Notes under the pieces: model-generated | The model's input: only the letters and a program-made list of their open reading frames with translations | Databases searched by the model: none | Told to the model about the DNA's origin: nothing | DNA from: Craspedostauros australis | Lineage: Eukaryota > Bacillariophyta > Bacillariophyceae > Mastogloiales > Achnanthaceae | Assembly: GCA_026770025.1 (NCBI GenBank) | Contig: JAMXDE010000008.1 | Coordinates: forward strand, 1,674,001 to 1,738,000 | Direction of reading: 5' to 3' | DNA length: 64,000 nucleotides | In this document: piece by piece, positions 1 through 12,467 of the stretch | Position numbering within the stretch: the stretch's first letter is position 1 | Layout: each line of letters opens with the position of its first letter | Translations under genes and position numbers: made by a program

Positions 1-750
1 CATCATGCTGCTTTCGGTTTCCCCCATTACTGCATCTTTGCCTTGGGGAACGAACGTCATGTCTGGGTACCGTGACCCCAACACATTCACAGCCGCTCTC
101 CGCGCAATGGTGATCTCAGTCTTCCTCAGGAGCCCTCCTGAATTGGGAATCATCATGTCTTTCAGCATCATGTTTGGATCTGTCATGCTCAAGTCAGCAG
201 CAAGTTGTTGGATCTGCTGTCGTCATTCGTCTGTTTTGGGCACTTGCGCTACACCGAATTTTTTTTTCTTCCATCGATGACCATGCTGATGAACACCTGC
301 ACTTCCTGCACCAGGATGGTGTCTTGTTTTCACAGTCGCCTTCCCGGTCCACCTTTATCGTTGATTCATCATCCCTTTCACCAGGATATGGATCGACCTG
401 CCTTCCTCTGCCATCACTTCACGGTAGGAGAACGAAACAGCTACCTTGTGGATTTCTCCTGGCAGAGATTTCCACATGCTTATCGTTGTCTTACGTGCAA
501 CGGAGACTCCTGCCTTGTTTTCTCCTTCCACAAGTGTCAGCATCTTATCCCGTTTCTTGCTCCCAGCCTTCCTTGGCATGGTCTTGACAGCCCTTGTTTG
601 TGACTGTCCTCCTCCGCGTATGCCGTTGGTAGTCTCCTTATGATTTACCATTGCTTTGCCTGCCATTGTTGCTGCTGTTGGCCTCACTTCTGTATCTTTT
701 CTACAGTTGACACCTGTTGACGTCGGTGCTGTTTTGGTGTTTGCATTCAT
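1..750 (-). pseudogene. Broken unrecognised ORF remnant, runs off the left edge
   Basis: Reading leftwards, an open frame starts at an ATG at 750. It gives a basic, Thr/Lys-rich stretch followed by a more structured part that ends at a stop at 355. Protein-like sequence then resumes in another frame at about 335-265 (a segment reading KQDTILVQEVQVFISMVIDG). It changes frame again at a nine-base A run (minus strand, about 259-267) and, after an in-frame TGA near 215, continues as a coherent Met/Leu-rich stretch to base 1. Two or more stops plus frame changes in otherwise protein-like sequence suggest a decayed gene. I do not recognise the family. A retroelement gag-like origin is possible but unsupported by any domain. 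Sequencing error at the homopolymer could explain one shift but not all of them. Confidence 0.35.
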
Positions 751-1821
751 TTTGTAGAATACTATCTTTACATGTTTCTACTGTGTTTGTTTTCCTGGTC
801 CCTGGTGTTATGCTCCATAACACAATACTGTATTATTATATGATACTATATGATATAATATTATGTTGTGTCATATTCGCAAGTGTTGCTATTGCCATGA
901 ACGTGGAAGTGGATGTGTAGGGATGCCACCACCAACACCGTGCTGTTTGACATCCCACGCACAAAGGGGAAACGCACACCAGAGCCAAACCATCGACAAC
1001 ACAAGGAATGAACGTAACACTGAACCTTTCACAACATCACCATCGAGGCGGCTGGATACCATCTCAGTCTGGCATCGACCGTCGATGACGTCACCATTTT
1101 CGTCCACGGTGAGGACAAGCCAGCCATGTATTTGTGTCGTAGAAGCTAGCTAAATATATCTAACCCTAATAGACAACACGAAAAGTTGATGTCTAAAAAT
1201 ATCACGTTTCAGTATCTCAAATCCGCAGAATAATACTCGACTTCGCTGAATCTACGTATACGTAGATTGGCGGCGACTCCAATGACAACATGCATGCTGA
1301 CCACAGGTGCGCCCCCATACTTACGACTACTATACTCCGATGTGCCAGATTCTCCCCTATTCGTAATGCTCCTTCGTTGCACTATCGCAGCCGTGCGATA
1401 CGAGCCGCTGATGTCTATGCGATGTGTACTCGTATTGGCACGTATCCTCCGCAAAAGCGCCCCTTCAACGAGCCGCGAAGATCGAAAGAACGATGACCAA
1501 GTCCTTAAATTGCGCATTGTCAATGTGATGACCCTGGGCTCCAAAACGGCCTATCCACTCACGGATGTGTCAGTCCCTCCACGAATCGAAGAAACAATGA
1601 CGGCCAAGCCGAAGGGAACATCACAGGTTTTTCTTTCCGCGCAAACCAGCTCCCGCCAAAAACAATCGATACGCACGAACAGGTCGTATCATCACCAAAG
1701 ACAACCCCATCTCGCACGTGTTCGTTGCTCGTACTCGTGTTCGTTGTGCCCACATTCAGATCCAAGAGCACAAGATCCGCAAGCACAAGATCCACCAGCT
1801 GCAAGCAGGAACAACCGCAGA
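751..1821. other. Intergenic, probable promoter and 5' leader of the WD40-TRP gene
   Basis: No gene recognised. An A/T-rich stretch at about 828-872 consists of short TATTAT/ATGATA-like units. A perfect 20-bp palindrome lies at 1249-1268. From 1267 the frame of the downstream gene is already open without a stop, so part of this stretch could be coding if the true start lies upstream of 1822. The residues it would encode look like low-complexity random translation, so I treat it as leader. Confidence 0.4.
1249..1268. repeat. Perfect 20-bp palindrome
   Basis: The half-site AATCTACGTA is followed directly by its exact reverse complement with no spacer. It lies about 550 bases upstream of the chosen start of the WD40-TRP gene. 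It could be a binding site for a dimeric regulator or a chance event. Confidence 0.6.
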
Positions 1822-4800
1822 ATGCCGTTTCACGTCCCGGCGCTCGCGGCAGCGGCGGCAGGATACGTCACGGCGCACGACTGCCTCAGGGCTGATGATA
1901 TCTCCCTGACAAATGAGGAGGCCGCGGCGGATGGGATCTTCGAGATGCCTGATGGTTTTGACGACAACATCCACAACAACGTCGGCGACGATCGTCTGCG
2001 GGATCTAGATGAGAATGACGTCGATTTAAATACTTACTCCCCTGGTGATACTCCCGCTGGATCCAGTGGCAGACACCAAGCAATCAATCCCAGCAGCAAC
2101 GTTGACGCCAACAACGATGGCAATGGGAACGCTGATGGAAAGCCAAAGGTTCTACCGGACGCATTCATCTTCGCATCCAACCGAGCAGAGACTCGCAGAT
2201 CGGTACGGTTCTTCAAAGGCGCCGACAATCCAACCTCGCCGCCGCCCGGGGGTCGAAAACGATTGAGACCGGATTCGATCAATCCCAGAGTGGATGCCGC
2301 AATCGACGAGTCGGTGCGTTCCATGCGGTACTCGGAACACGCCTCGGTTCGGTCCACGACAGGCCAGAGGCAGCAACCGATGATCGTCCAGCTCAAGGCA
2401 GAGAGCTCCTCCTTCGATCATGCAATGACGCAATCCGAGCGACTCAGCGCGCCAGGCATGGTCTACCAGGATTCTTCCTTGCTGGGTTTCACCAATGGCG
2501 ATTTCGGGAGCGGCAAGGTCAAGAACATCCGTCTAACCGACGAATGCTGGGTGATTGCCTACAACGGCTCGTCTTCTGTGCTGGCGGTTGGACTGCAGGA
2601 TCGGATTGACTTCTTGGAAACCAAGAATTACACCTGTATGCATTCCATTCCATTCACGGGCACCGTGTCGGCGATCCAATGGTGCGATGCGAGCGTGTTA
2701 GATGGTGCCAAGCCGATTTCACCCGAGGTTCCATCCACCAATTGGAAGGATTCCAAACGCAGCCTGTACGACATCAACAACGGCGAGCTCATAGCGGTGG
2801 CTGGCTTGGATGGCAAGGTCGCGCTCTATCATGTGTACATTCCGTTGTTGGAGCTGCGAGGTGCAACGCAGCTGCATTCCTTCCATGTCAAGGGTTCCAT
2901 CCGTTCTCTGGCCATGCAGTATGTGTCCAAGTACAACTGTCTGGTCTTGGCCATCGGGGATACGACCGGCAAGGTGACCATCTCAACACTGATGAAGGAC
3001 TCGGAGACTGGCTTCCTGCAGGAAGTCAACCAAATCGTTGAAGATAGAGGACGTAACAATGCGGTGTTAGGACTTGCCATCCATGGCGGCAGCGATGAAC
3101 ACAACGAATTCGTGGCCGTAACCTGCAGAGATGGGAGCGTGAAGGTCTTTGCTCTCTTCAACCATGTTCCGTCCGTGATGATCGATGGTCTGAGCATCCG
3201 GAATCATGCTCTCGGCTTCATCGCGATGGGCGAAGAGATGTGGTCGACGCAGCGCAATGGTCCGACAAGGGCCGTCGTCGTATTTCAAGATGCTTCGCGC
3301 CTCATTTTCGGCGGGTATGACAAGACATTGGTTGTGGTGGACATGAAGCTCTGGGCCGTCGTTCGAGAGATTCCATTGCAGGGTACGGTGAGTTTACAAA
3401 AGTTACTCCTCGTTAGTGCGTTCCAATGGCATTTCAGAGTTCTGCGTTATGCTATCGCCATCGACTCAACGCACATGACATACATTTCTTCTTGCTTTAT
3501 CCGCTGAAACTGCCACGAGCAGATCAACCACATCTCGTTCGATCGGCTCGGGAGATACATGGTGCTTGGTTGTCGTGACAAGTCCATTACATTATTCGAT
3601 ACATCCACCTTCGCCCCCATCAAACGGTGGGAGACAAGCGGCTGGGTGACGTGCGTGTCGTGGGCGAATCCGGGAATCTTTTCTGATCTGATGGCTGTTA
3701 GATCAGAAAACAAAGGTCTTTCGTTGATTGACCTGACTCCGATCCACGCACCAGACGTACGACTGAGTCATGAAGAAGGTTCCGATGGCTGCGACGTCAC
3801 CTGGAGCCCAGATGGTCACTACTTGGCAAGGATCGATGGGGAGAGGATCGCCGTCGTTGATGCCAGGTTCGGGTTCGTGACGGTTGCATCGTGCGGCGTG
3901 GTCGACAGCTCCGAAATCAAGCAGATCGAATTCAGCCCCGTGCTACTCAACCAGGATAGCGATGACGACGACAAGAAGGATGCATTGATGATGGTCGCGG
4001 TGGGACTGAACGGATACGTCCAGCTGCTCGAGCTCAGGTCTGAGCACAACAAAGTCAGCTTCGAAATCGTGCAGGCGCTCTTCATCGAACCGAATCTGTG
4101 GACGGTGCGATGGTCTAACGATGGAAAATGGATCTACGTCGGTGGCAAGGGCGGGAATTTGCACGTCCTCTCCTCGAATAAGTTGAAAAGGAACGGCGAC
4201 CCCATCGCGATCAACGATCGGATCTGGGGTGTTGAATGCATAAAAATGCCACCCGTGGATGGCGATGCAGCAAGAGATTCGTCAGTTCGATCATCGCCGC
4301 AGAATGCCAGCAACACCACGAGTACAGCGCCAATGCTTGCCGTTGCGAGTGGCGACTACAAGGCGATCCTGTTCGATGGGGGCTCCCTCCAGCCCGTTCT
4401 GCAAGTCATGAGGCCCCGTGCTGTACGGTGCCTGGCTTCTCATCCAACCCAACCGCTGTTGGCTGTCGGAGATGGTGCCGGGATGGTAGCAATTGTCGAT
4501 TACCAGATGGAGGAGACGGTGCTTGAGTTCGAAGTCGCTGATCGCGTGAATTCGCTCGATTTCAGCCCCGTCGGTGACTATCTGCTGGTTGGAACCGACG
4601 GATGTGCATTCATCCTCTACGAGACCAAGGTGAGTGCAGTGCTGCGGAACGCCATGACTGTAAGAAGTGGAACGGAGATGCAACATCTCACACTCTCTGC
4701 TATCTTCCTTGACAATTCATCCCTTCTCCCGACAATTACCCCGATTTTGTGGCATTGCGCTACCCCATGTTACCTATGCACTCTGCCTCATGTGTTCTGC

Positions 4801-7209
4801 TATTTTCTTCGCTCGTTCGTCCCTGAAGATGTACAACCCGGTTCAGAAGTTTGAAAGAGATGGATTTGCTGTGGTGGGGCGCTTCTCTTCGAATGGCAAG
4901 TACATCGCGCTCGGAACCAGCAACGACTACTACTCCATCATTCGGCTGGGACCATTTCTTGGGATTGACCACGTCCCTTTGTCTGACAAAGACGTCCTCT
5001 CGCAGCTCCCACCATGGGCGCTGAAGGAAACGATCCATAGAAGCGGATACGGACCCTCGTTGATTCAGCGGCAGATGATGATCGGGAGTCATGAGAGCTT
5101 GCAGTGGGTGGCGCGCACCTTGAAGGACCATCCGGATGCGATCTACACGTTCGACCGAATGCAGGAAGAGGGTTGCTTCGACACGGCCATACGGTTGAGA
5201 AAGATCAAGCTGCTGAAGCTCGCATTGACGACCATGGTCGATGGCAGCATGGAACTCAACATGGATGGCCGCAGAAGCATTTTAACGTCTGAGATTCCGG
5301 AAATTGGAATGGCTGCGCTGAAGAACATGCTGATCAACCATCCATCTGACTTGGCTGTTAGTGTCCTGCGTGAAATGACATTCGTGAAAGTCCCTTTCGC
5401 AAAGCCTCGCATGATCTCAAAGGAAGCCAAGCGAATAGTAAGTCAGTGCCTCGATGAAGGAGAGTGCGTGCGTTCCGCAAGAGCTACTGCCCATTTGATC
5501 TGCGCGTTGGGCGCCACATGTTGATTGTTGCATGTCGAATGTCGAATGCTGAATGCTGAATGCTGAACTTTCTTTGAATTGCACGTACCCTCACAATGCT
5601 GTGAATGCATCTGTTACGTCATTCTTTATCTTCCATACAGATTCGAGGAAGCGAGTCTTATCTGGACCCTTGGATGACGAATAACCTGTTCGAAGATGTG
5701 AAAGATGAAGACTCCGAGTCAGATTACAACAAGCTAATCAGAACGCCCGCAGTGTTGCCACTACCCGGACTGGGCAGCTTTGACTTCTTGTCCATCCTCA
5801 CGTTGAAGGCTCCAGCCACAGCGTTTGACAACGAGGCCATGGGTTTGGTGCTCAAGGTGCTGTGGAAACACCATATCCGAAGATACTTTATCGTCGACAC
5901 CATGGTCTTCACGCTGTACTATGCCCTGTGGATGGTCCTGGTCGATGTCACGACTTCTTCCACGAATTACCTCTCATCATCAAGAGACCAGCAGGCCGTT
6001 GCTTCCTTCCTCATCGTAGTCAACAGCATATTTGTCGTCAAGGAATGTTTGCAATCGAACTTCGGTCGACGGCCTGGGTATTTTTCATCTCTTTGGAACA
6101 TCGTGGACATCCTTTCCTGCATCCTGGTCTACAGCTACACCTTCATGGTCGTCACGGAGACAGACTTCGACGATGGGACTATTCCTGTTGCAGTCGTCAC
6201 GACTTTGCTGCTGACCATGAAGCTGCTGTCATACCTCCGGGCCTTCCATGAGACGGGATGGCTTGTGGCGGTACTGAACCAGAACTTCCGTGATGTCCGT
6301 GGATTTTTGGTGGTGCTGTTGGCCATCATCATCGGCTTCTCCACGGCCTTTCGACTGGTGTTCGGCGAGTACGAACCAAAGTGCGACCTCCAGATCGACA
6401 AATCATCGTCAACAGCAGCTATGGCATCGTCAGGAGCGCAAGCCGATGGCCTGGTGACGGATTGCGACGCGAATCCGTTCGGCTCCTTGCGCCGGTCGTT
6501 CCTCTCGACGTTCGAATTGACCATCCTTGGATCGTACGATCCGGATCTCTTGAACGGTGGCAGCAACAGTTTCCTTGCGGCGCTCATCTTCGTGCTGGCC
6601 GTCACTTGCGTATTGGTGGTCGCTTTGAACGCCTTGATCTCCGTGCTCGCTGATAGCTACGCACGGGTGCAGGAACATGCGACGGCCAACCGACGCAAGG
6701 AACGCGCTGAACTTATCGTGGAGTACATGACCCTGCTGCCGCGGTGGAAGATCCGACAGATCGAGCAGGAGACGAGATACTTCCACGCACTGCTCGAAGC
6801 CGATGCGGATGGTGATCTGGTGATCGAGACCGATGATTGGCGTGGCGGATTGAATGCGCTGCGGGATGACATTGAGGAGATGAACGAATCGAACGCGGAC
6901 GTGACCAAGCAGGCGTTGGAAGAGATGAGGGCAGAGATCGATGCCGAACTCCGGAGCTTCCAAAAGGAGGTGTATTCAATGCTGCGTGATATCTCCGCTG
7001 ACGTGAAGAAGATCCAGAAGAACCAACGTGTGGATGCGTTGGTTGTGAGTGGACGTCGCGTCGCCGGCGCCGTGAAGGCAGTGAAGCAGATTCGATTTCA
7101 GATCGGCAGAAACGATGACAACACCCGTGGCGGTGGCAAGTTAAAAGGCAAGTCATCGAAGAGGAGCCGGAACGAGACGCTGCGAAGCAGGCAGAAGAAA
7201 AACAAGTAG
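1822..7209 (+). CDS. WD40-repeat protein fused to a TRP-like cation channel
   Basis: Four exons: 1822-3387, 3523-4629, 4829-5437 and 5641-7209. All introns are GT-AG (GTGAGT, GTGAGT, GTAAGT donors) and phase 0, giving 1,616 residues. Residues 1 to about 210 are acidic and disordered. About 213-1000 carries many WD40-like blades. About 1174-1434 holds six hydrophobic segments with a TRP/PKD-like pore region (FELTILGSYDP) before the last helix. After it come a basic helix, an EF-hand-like loop DADGDLVIETDD at about 1482-1493, and a coiled coil. This fits an ion_trans channel with a cytosolic beta-propeller that may tether or gate it; calcium control through the loop is inference. The start is uncertain: the frame is open back to 1267, and 1822 was chosen because sequence before it looks non-coding. 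Exon 3 could instead start at 4847 (after CAG). Confidence 0.85.
5534..5567 (+). repeat. Short tandem repeat inside intron 3
   Basis: Imperfect 7-bp units (GTCGAAT, then GCTGAAT) repeat about five times within the last intron of the WD40-TRP gene. Probably a neutral simple repeat. Confidence 0.6.
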
Positions 7210-7695
7210 AGCACATGCGAGTATGTAAGGATAAGAAGACGCTCATAGGCACTGACTTGACTTGACTTGGCTGGCCAGGTGGGTGGGTGAAGCTCATAAG
7301 CGAGCAGAATAGTCTTGACCCCTGGGCAGATTCTGTATGACTGGTATTTTCTATAGAGTTCACGATTATGATGACGTTCGCTGTCCTGTCGTTGTTCGAC
7401 AAGATCCACCAATCCATCCATCCATCCATCCATTTCTGTATGTATTGTTTTGCGGCATGGTGTTGTATTCCATTTGATTGTTACTGCAGTGTTCGTTGTT
7501 TCATCACGGTTAAAACCCAAAGCGTCTGCAAGGATGGCACTCCCGAATAGTGCCCGCATGCAAGCCATGGCGAAGTAAAGCACGAGTATTAGTATAACAC
7601 ATCCACATGCCGTACTCTGTTGCCTCTTGGTGCCGTCCATGTGATTTGACTCGATTTGAGTTGATTCGATTTGATGTCCGTCCCCCCTCGAATGT
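7210..7695. other. Convergent 3' intergenic region
   Basis: Lies between the 3' ends of the WD40-TRP gene and the amidotransferase gene. It must hold both 3' UTRs and polyadenylation signals. The only structure I see is an ATCC microsatellite at 7412-7433. Confidence 0.5.
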
Positions 7696-10074
7696 TTAGT
7701 CGACGGTGACAGCCTTGGCGAGGTTGCGCGGTGTGTCTGGGTTGATTCCGCGCATCGTGGCCAGTTCGTATGCGATGAGCTGCAGAGGGATGACACCTCC
7801 CAACGCTGTCATTGGTCCGTTTGGCGGGATGACGATTGGATCCTCGTCGAGATCTCTGGCGAGCGATCTCTTGTCGGTGATGATGATGAGCTGGGCACCG
7901 CGTGCCTTGACCTCCTCGGCGGCAGTGCGCATGTGGTGAGCGTGCTGGTCATCCAGAATGAACATGATGATTGGTGTGGCGCCGAACTTTCCGTCCTTGT
8001 CTTCGATGAGGGCGAATGGACCGTGCTTGAGGGCACCGCCAGAATATCCCTCAGCGTGCAGGTAGCATGTCTCCTTGATCTTCAACGCACCTTCGTGCGC
8101 GACTGGCTCGGCGTAGCCTGTAGTGACGATCGTGATGACGCAAGTGGAATGAACGTTTGGATGCATGTGATTGAGTGACTGAATGAGTGAGGAATGGGCA
8201 GAAGTGCAGCAGAGCATTGAATTGGTTCTTGCGCAATCATGGTGTTCACAACCATCCGGGCGCAAGACGCAACGACGGCAGCAGCAACAGCAACAGACAT
8301 GCTTCAGCCAATTCCAATTTCAAATTGACACACCTTTTCCGAGAACGAAGAGATGCTCCTTGTCCATCAGCTTATCAGCAACTCGTTTGCATTGCGCTCT
8401 GGTCTTGAGTGCCATGCCGACGGTGATTGGCAGTCTCATGAGAGCCTCCTTGAGACGGGTGGTCTCGACGGATGGAGCCTTGCCCTGGACTCTTTCCTTG
8501 AGCTCACGGAACCAAAGAGCGATGAGGGCGAGGACGGTGACCTGCGTGGTGAATGCCTTGGTGCTGGCGACGGCATTTTCGCGACCAGCGTTGCAGTAGA
8601 CGCCGAGCTTGGTGGTGCGGGCGATGAGACTTCCGACGGCGTTGACGACGCTCATGACGGTGACTCCCTTGTCCATGGCACCGACGACGACTCGGTGCAC
8701 ATCCTTGGTCTCTCCCGACTGGCTGACGACGATGCAGCCGGTGGAGTTGATGTTGTCCATGCATGGGAAATCCTTGGTCTCCGTCTCGGCGGCGTCAATG
8801 GATGAGACGCTGTCGAAGGATCCCAGATGCTTCATGAGGCGCTCTCCGTAGCGGGCGGCGTTGAGGGAAGTTCCGCACGCGCTGAGGGTCATGTGCTTGA
8901 TCTCGGAGAGGGCGGCCTGCTGGTGGTCCAGACCTCCCAGCAAGACGCGGTCGTAGGAGAGGCGTCCACCGAATCCCAAGGCACGCGCGATGGCCTCTGG
9001 CTGCTCGACCATCTCCTTGAGGGTCCAGTGCGGGTATGGGGCCGGCGACAGCTCGACCTGCTGATCGGGCGCCTGCTGCTTGCGGCTGAGGTCCAAGGTG
9101 CGGCCGTCGGCGTGGAGGACACCGATCTCGCCGTCCTTCATGGAGATGAAGTTCTTGGTGAATCGGTTGAAGGCCGATGTTTCGGAAGCGATGAAGGTGC
9201 GATCATCCCCGATTCCGATGACGAGAGGAGAGCCGTTGCAGGCGACCACGAGCTCATCCGGCTTGTCCTTGCAGATGATTCCCAGTCCCCAGGTTCCGTC
9301 GCAAATGTCGAGAGCCTTCTCGGTGGCGTCCTTGAGCTCCATGCCCTCGGCGTAGTACTTGCCGACGAGCTTGGCGATGACCTCCGTGTCGGTCTGGCCG
9401 TCGAATTTGTGGCCCTCGGCCTGCAGGACGCGGCGCAGTTCGTTGGCGTTGTTGATGGTTCCGTTGTGGACGAGGGCGATCTTTCCGGAGGAATCGGTGT
9501 GCGGGTGGGCGTTCTCGTCGGTCTTTCCTCCGTGGGTGGCCCAGCGCGTGTGGGCGATTCCCAGGGTGTGGCCGAGAGGCTGGGCCTTGTTGCGGACGAG
9601 GTCGATGCTGTCGGCGTTGTCGCCCATGGAGGCGAACTTGGCCAGGGCCATCTCCTCGCCATCGTTGGAGATGGTGGCGATTCCGGCGGAGTCGTAGCCG
9701 CGGTTCTTGAGGATGGTCAGTCCATCGAGGAGGAAGTCGCGGGCGTCGGAGTGATGCGAAGTGCCGACGACGCCGACGATTCCGCAGCATTCGGCTTTGT
9801 CGTCATTGCTGAGGCTTGCCATGCCAGCTGTGGCTGCGGCGGCTGTGGCTGCGACGGCTGCGTACCACATATTGTTGCTGTCATCGGCAGTGGCGGTGGC
9901 CTTGGATGCGAGGGTGGCCACCGCCGGCATGGTCGACAGGGAGGACCTGGCGGAGGACATCAACGAGGATGATGCCGACAGCGGCTTCTGCGAAAATCCA
10001 GAAGTCACTGCGGTCGAGCGCCTGGTCATTGTTGAGACGGTGCGGCGGAGCATTGCAGCGCGTGAGGACATCAT
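7696..10074 (-). CDS. Glutamine:fructose-6-phosphate amidotransferase (isomerising)
   Basis: Two exons, 10074-8334 and 8117-7696, joined across a GT-AG intron in phase 1, give 720 residues. This is the first committed step to UDP-N-acetylglucosamine: it turns fructose-6-phosphate and glutamine into glucosamine-6-phosphate. The glutaminase domain begins at CGIVG (Cys97) and contains RGYDSAGIA and HTRWATHG. The two SIS sugar-isomerase domains follow ([27 protein letters not shown]), and the C-terminus ends AKAVTVD as in the family. Oddly, about 96 residues precede the catalytic cysteine: a Ser/Arg-rich start and a hydrophobic Ala-rich stretch at about 68-88. The family normally starts Met-Cys, and the free amine of that Cys is needed for glutaminase activity, so cleavage just before Cys97 (or Cys96) is predicted. 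Organelle targeting is inference. Confidence 0.95.
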
Positions 10075-12467
10075 GGTGATCAGTGGGAGTTGGAGCGGTA
10101 TTGCGTTTGACTTGGTGATTTGTTGGTTTGATGTTGCTTGTCTGGCGGTGCTTCGAGCTCGGGCTTGATTGGGTGCTGATCCGGTTTTATGGAGATGGGA
10201 GGATGGTGGGATGTCCTTGATCGCAGGCGATTTCACAATTCTCGTTGGTTGCGGCTGTGGCCGTCGCCGCGATTGTTTTGGTGGTTTCGCCTCAGACCAG
10301 ATCGTATTTCTCGGCGAGGAGTGATGGTTTTTCTTCCTCCGTTTGTGCGTTGTTCGGCACACATGTGAGTTGTTTTGGGCATCGTTCGGACATCCAGTTC
10401 TCGTTCGGGTCTCTGTGTATCTTTCGGCGACAAAACAGATTTTCAAGGCGCAGCTTGCCATCATTCGGCCACGACACAAGACACGACACAAAAGCGGTCA
10501 TTTGTTTCGTGAGAATAACAGCGAAGGCTCAGTTGAACACGCACCGCGCTTCAAAGGCTGTTGACGACCTGTCGCATGCGACATCGCCATTTAACTTCCC
10601 GGCTCTACATATGATGTTCGGGATCATTCCCAAGCCTTTCAGCGCATTCTTGAGTAGTCGGGGAACGTGACATAACCGCGCTGTATCGCCAGGAACAAGG
10701 TATCTTTGTACTCACACAACCACACTCACACACGCGCAACAACAGTCCATTGGACACTCACACATCGGGTCTCGCCCTCCCTCACACACTTCGACCCTGT
10801 ATGCAGAGACCATCACCTGCCACCCACGGCACAAAAGGGCCGCGTGAGAGATGGTGTGCAATCGAGAGTGACAGGCAACTGCACTACGAGCACGGGTACA
10901 TACGTTCATACAGATAATACATCGATACACTCCGACGAATACGAATGTGACAAAGCTTCATTCAAACAGATTCGTTCACGCTTTCTGCTTGGCTTCATGT
11001 CAAGGTCCAACAGAAACGCGTTGGTGTCACACTCCTTCTGCATCCTTCCATCATGAAGGCGGCAATGACATCGAATTGCATGACATGTTGACATGTCCAC
11101 TTGCTCGCACATCGATGATGCAGCCACTCTTGATCGTGAATGAACCCAAGATGGTTTGTGCAGCATCCACATCTGCGCATGCGATCATGCCATGTGATCC
11201 ATCAAGTGTACTCGCACATGTGGTTGATAATTGATGCGCAATCCCAGCAAGTGGAGATACAGAAAGCCACGCTCGATCAATCGCACGATGGCGATCGAAG
11301 CGAAGGGCTTCCGGCAACCTCGCCGAGTGTCAAGAGCGCAACAAACAGCGATGGCAGCCACTCCGCCCCCATCATTCGTCAAAGCGACGGCTGCATGTAT
11401 GCAACTTGCCAGTTCGCTCCCGTCAGCATGGATGCCAGCACAATCAAAAGGCGCGTATGACCATCATTCTCTACCATTTCCATGCCCGTGCAATAGGAGC
11501 AACAACAACAACAACGTGGCAAGGAACGTGCTTCAGCGATGCTCTCGATGGTCGCCGCCGCCATCACGAGCACAGGCAACAGCAACAAAACGGCGATGTC
11601 AAAGCCATCGCACCAACGGCGATGCCGATGCCGTTGATCGCATGTCCCACCAGGCCAAAGAACGCTGGTGACCACCCCAGTGATGGGTTCTTCGCTCTCA
11701 GCGACTCCGTCGTGACGTCATCCGGCGCAATGGTGAGCGTAAAAATGAGAACTGCGCGAACAAGAACAGATCCAACGCGCCACGCCGAACCTCTGCTCTC
11801 CGCGACGATCCGCCATCGTGCCGCAACATCTCTCTCTCTCTCGAACAGAATCGGCGGCGATGCGACGCCCAACAGGAAACATACGTAGAGCAGCAGACAT
11901 GCACGAATCCATATATATTGGAGCAGGCGGCAGCATCACTGCTTCTTATGGTCCGCATCGCATCGCATGACTTTACAAAGGAAGAGTTACGGCGGAATCA
12001 CCAACCGACCCCAATCGATGACAAAGAGATGCGATGAAAGGCGGCCAAGATCGTGCTGAGAGAACATCGAGGATGCTACGCAATGAGCCGCTTCCTTCAT
12101 TCCTCCGGGGGGTACATGCTTGTGCACAATGAGAAAATTCAACATGCGCGCAGTATGCAAAACGGTGGCGATCCAGATGAAACGGATAGCTTCAAGACGC
12201 GGAGAAGCGGAGCCTCCGAAGGAGCTGGATAGAATCATTCAACAGCACGCGTCGAAGCTCTGGTGGAGAGTTTTGGGAGAAGAGCATCGATTGGTTGCCA
12301 TTCATGTGAGCTCCACGGATCAAGAGCAATGCAATAGAGCCAAAGAGCACGAACGGGCCATTTCGCCCGAATTGGAAAGCCAAGCCTGCATTTTCCATGG
12401 GCGCGCGCATTGCGAAAGATGAATTGCTTGACAAGCTTCGCAACTGCCATTCTGATGCGCGTTGCGT
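10075..12467. other. Gene-poor region upstream of the amidotransferase gene
   Basis: It should contain the amidotransferase promoter. No convincing gene. Several short overlapping minus-strand frames between about 11,500 and 12,450 are hydrophobic (for instance AFFGLVGHAINGIGIAVGAM at about 11,610-11,680, continuing in another frame as IAVLLLLPVLVMAAA). They would need frameshifts or unproven introns to join. They may be a decayed or finely spliced membrane protein gene, or chance. Confidence 0.35.

Noticed and set aside
1267-1821. 185-codon upstream extension of the WD40-TRP gene
   Set aside because: Open but with no protein-like pattern; kept only as an alternative start in the gene entry.
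8827-9972. 381-codon plus-strand frame
   Set aside because: Exact antisense of the amidotransferase coding exon. Its Gly/Val/Asp-rich repetitive text comes from the codon bias of the real gene.
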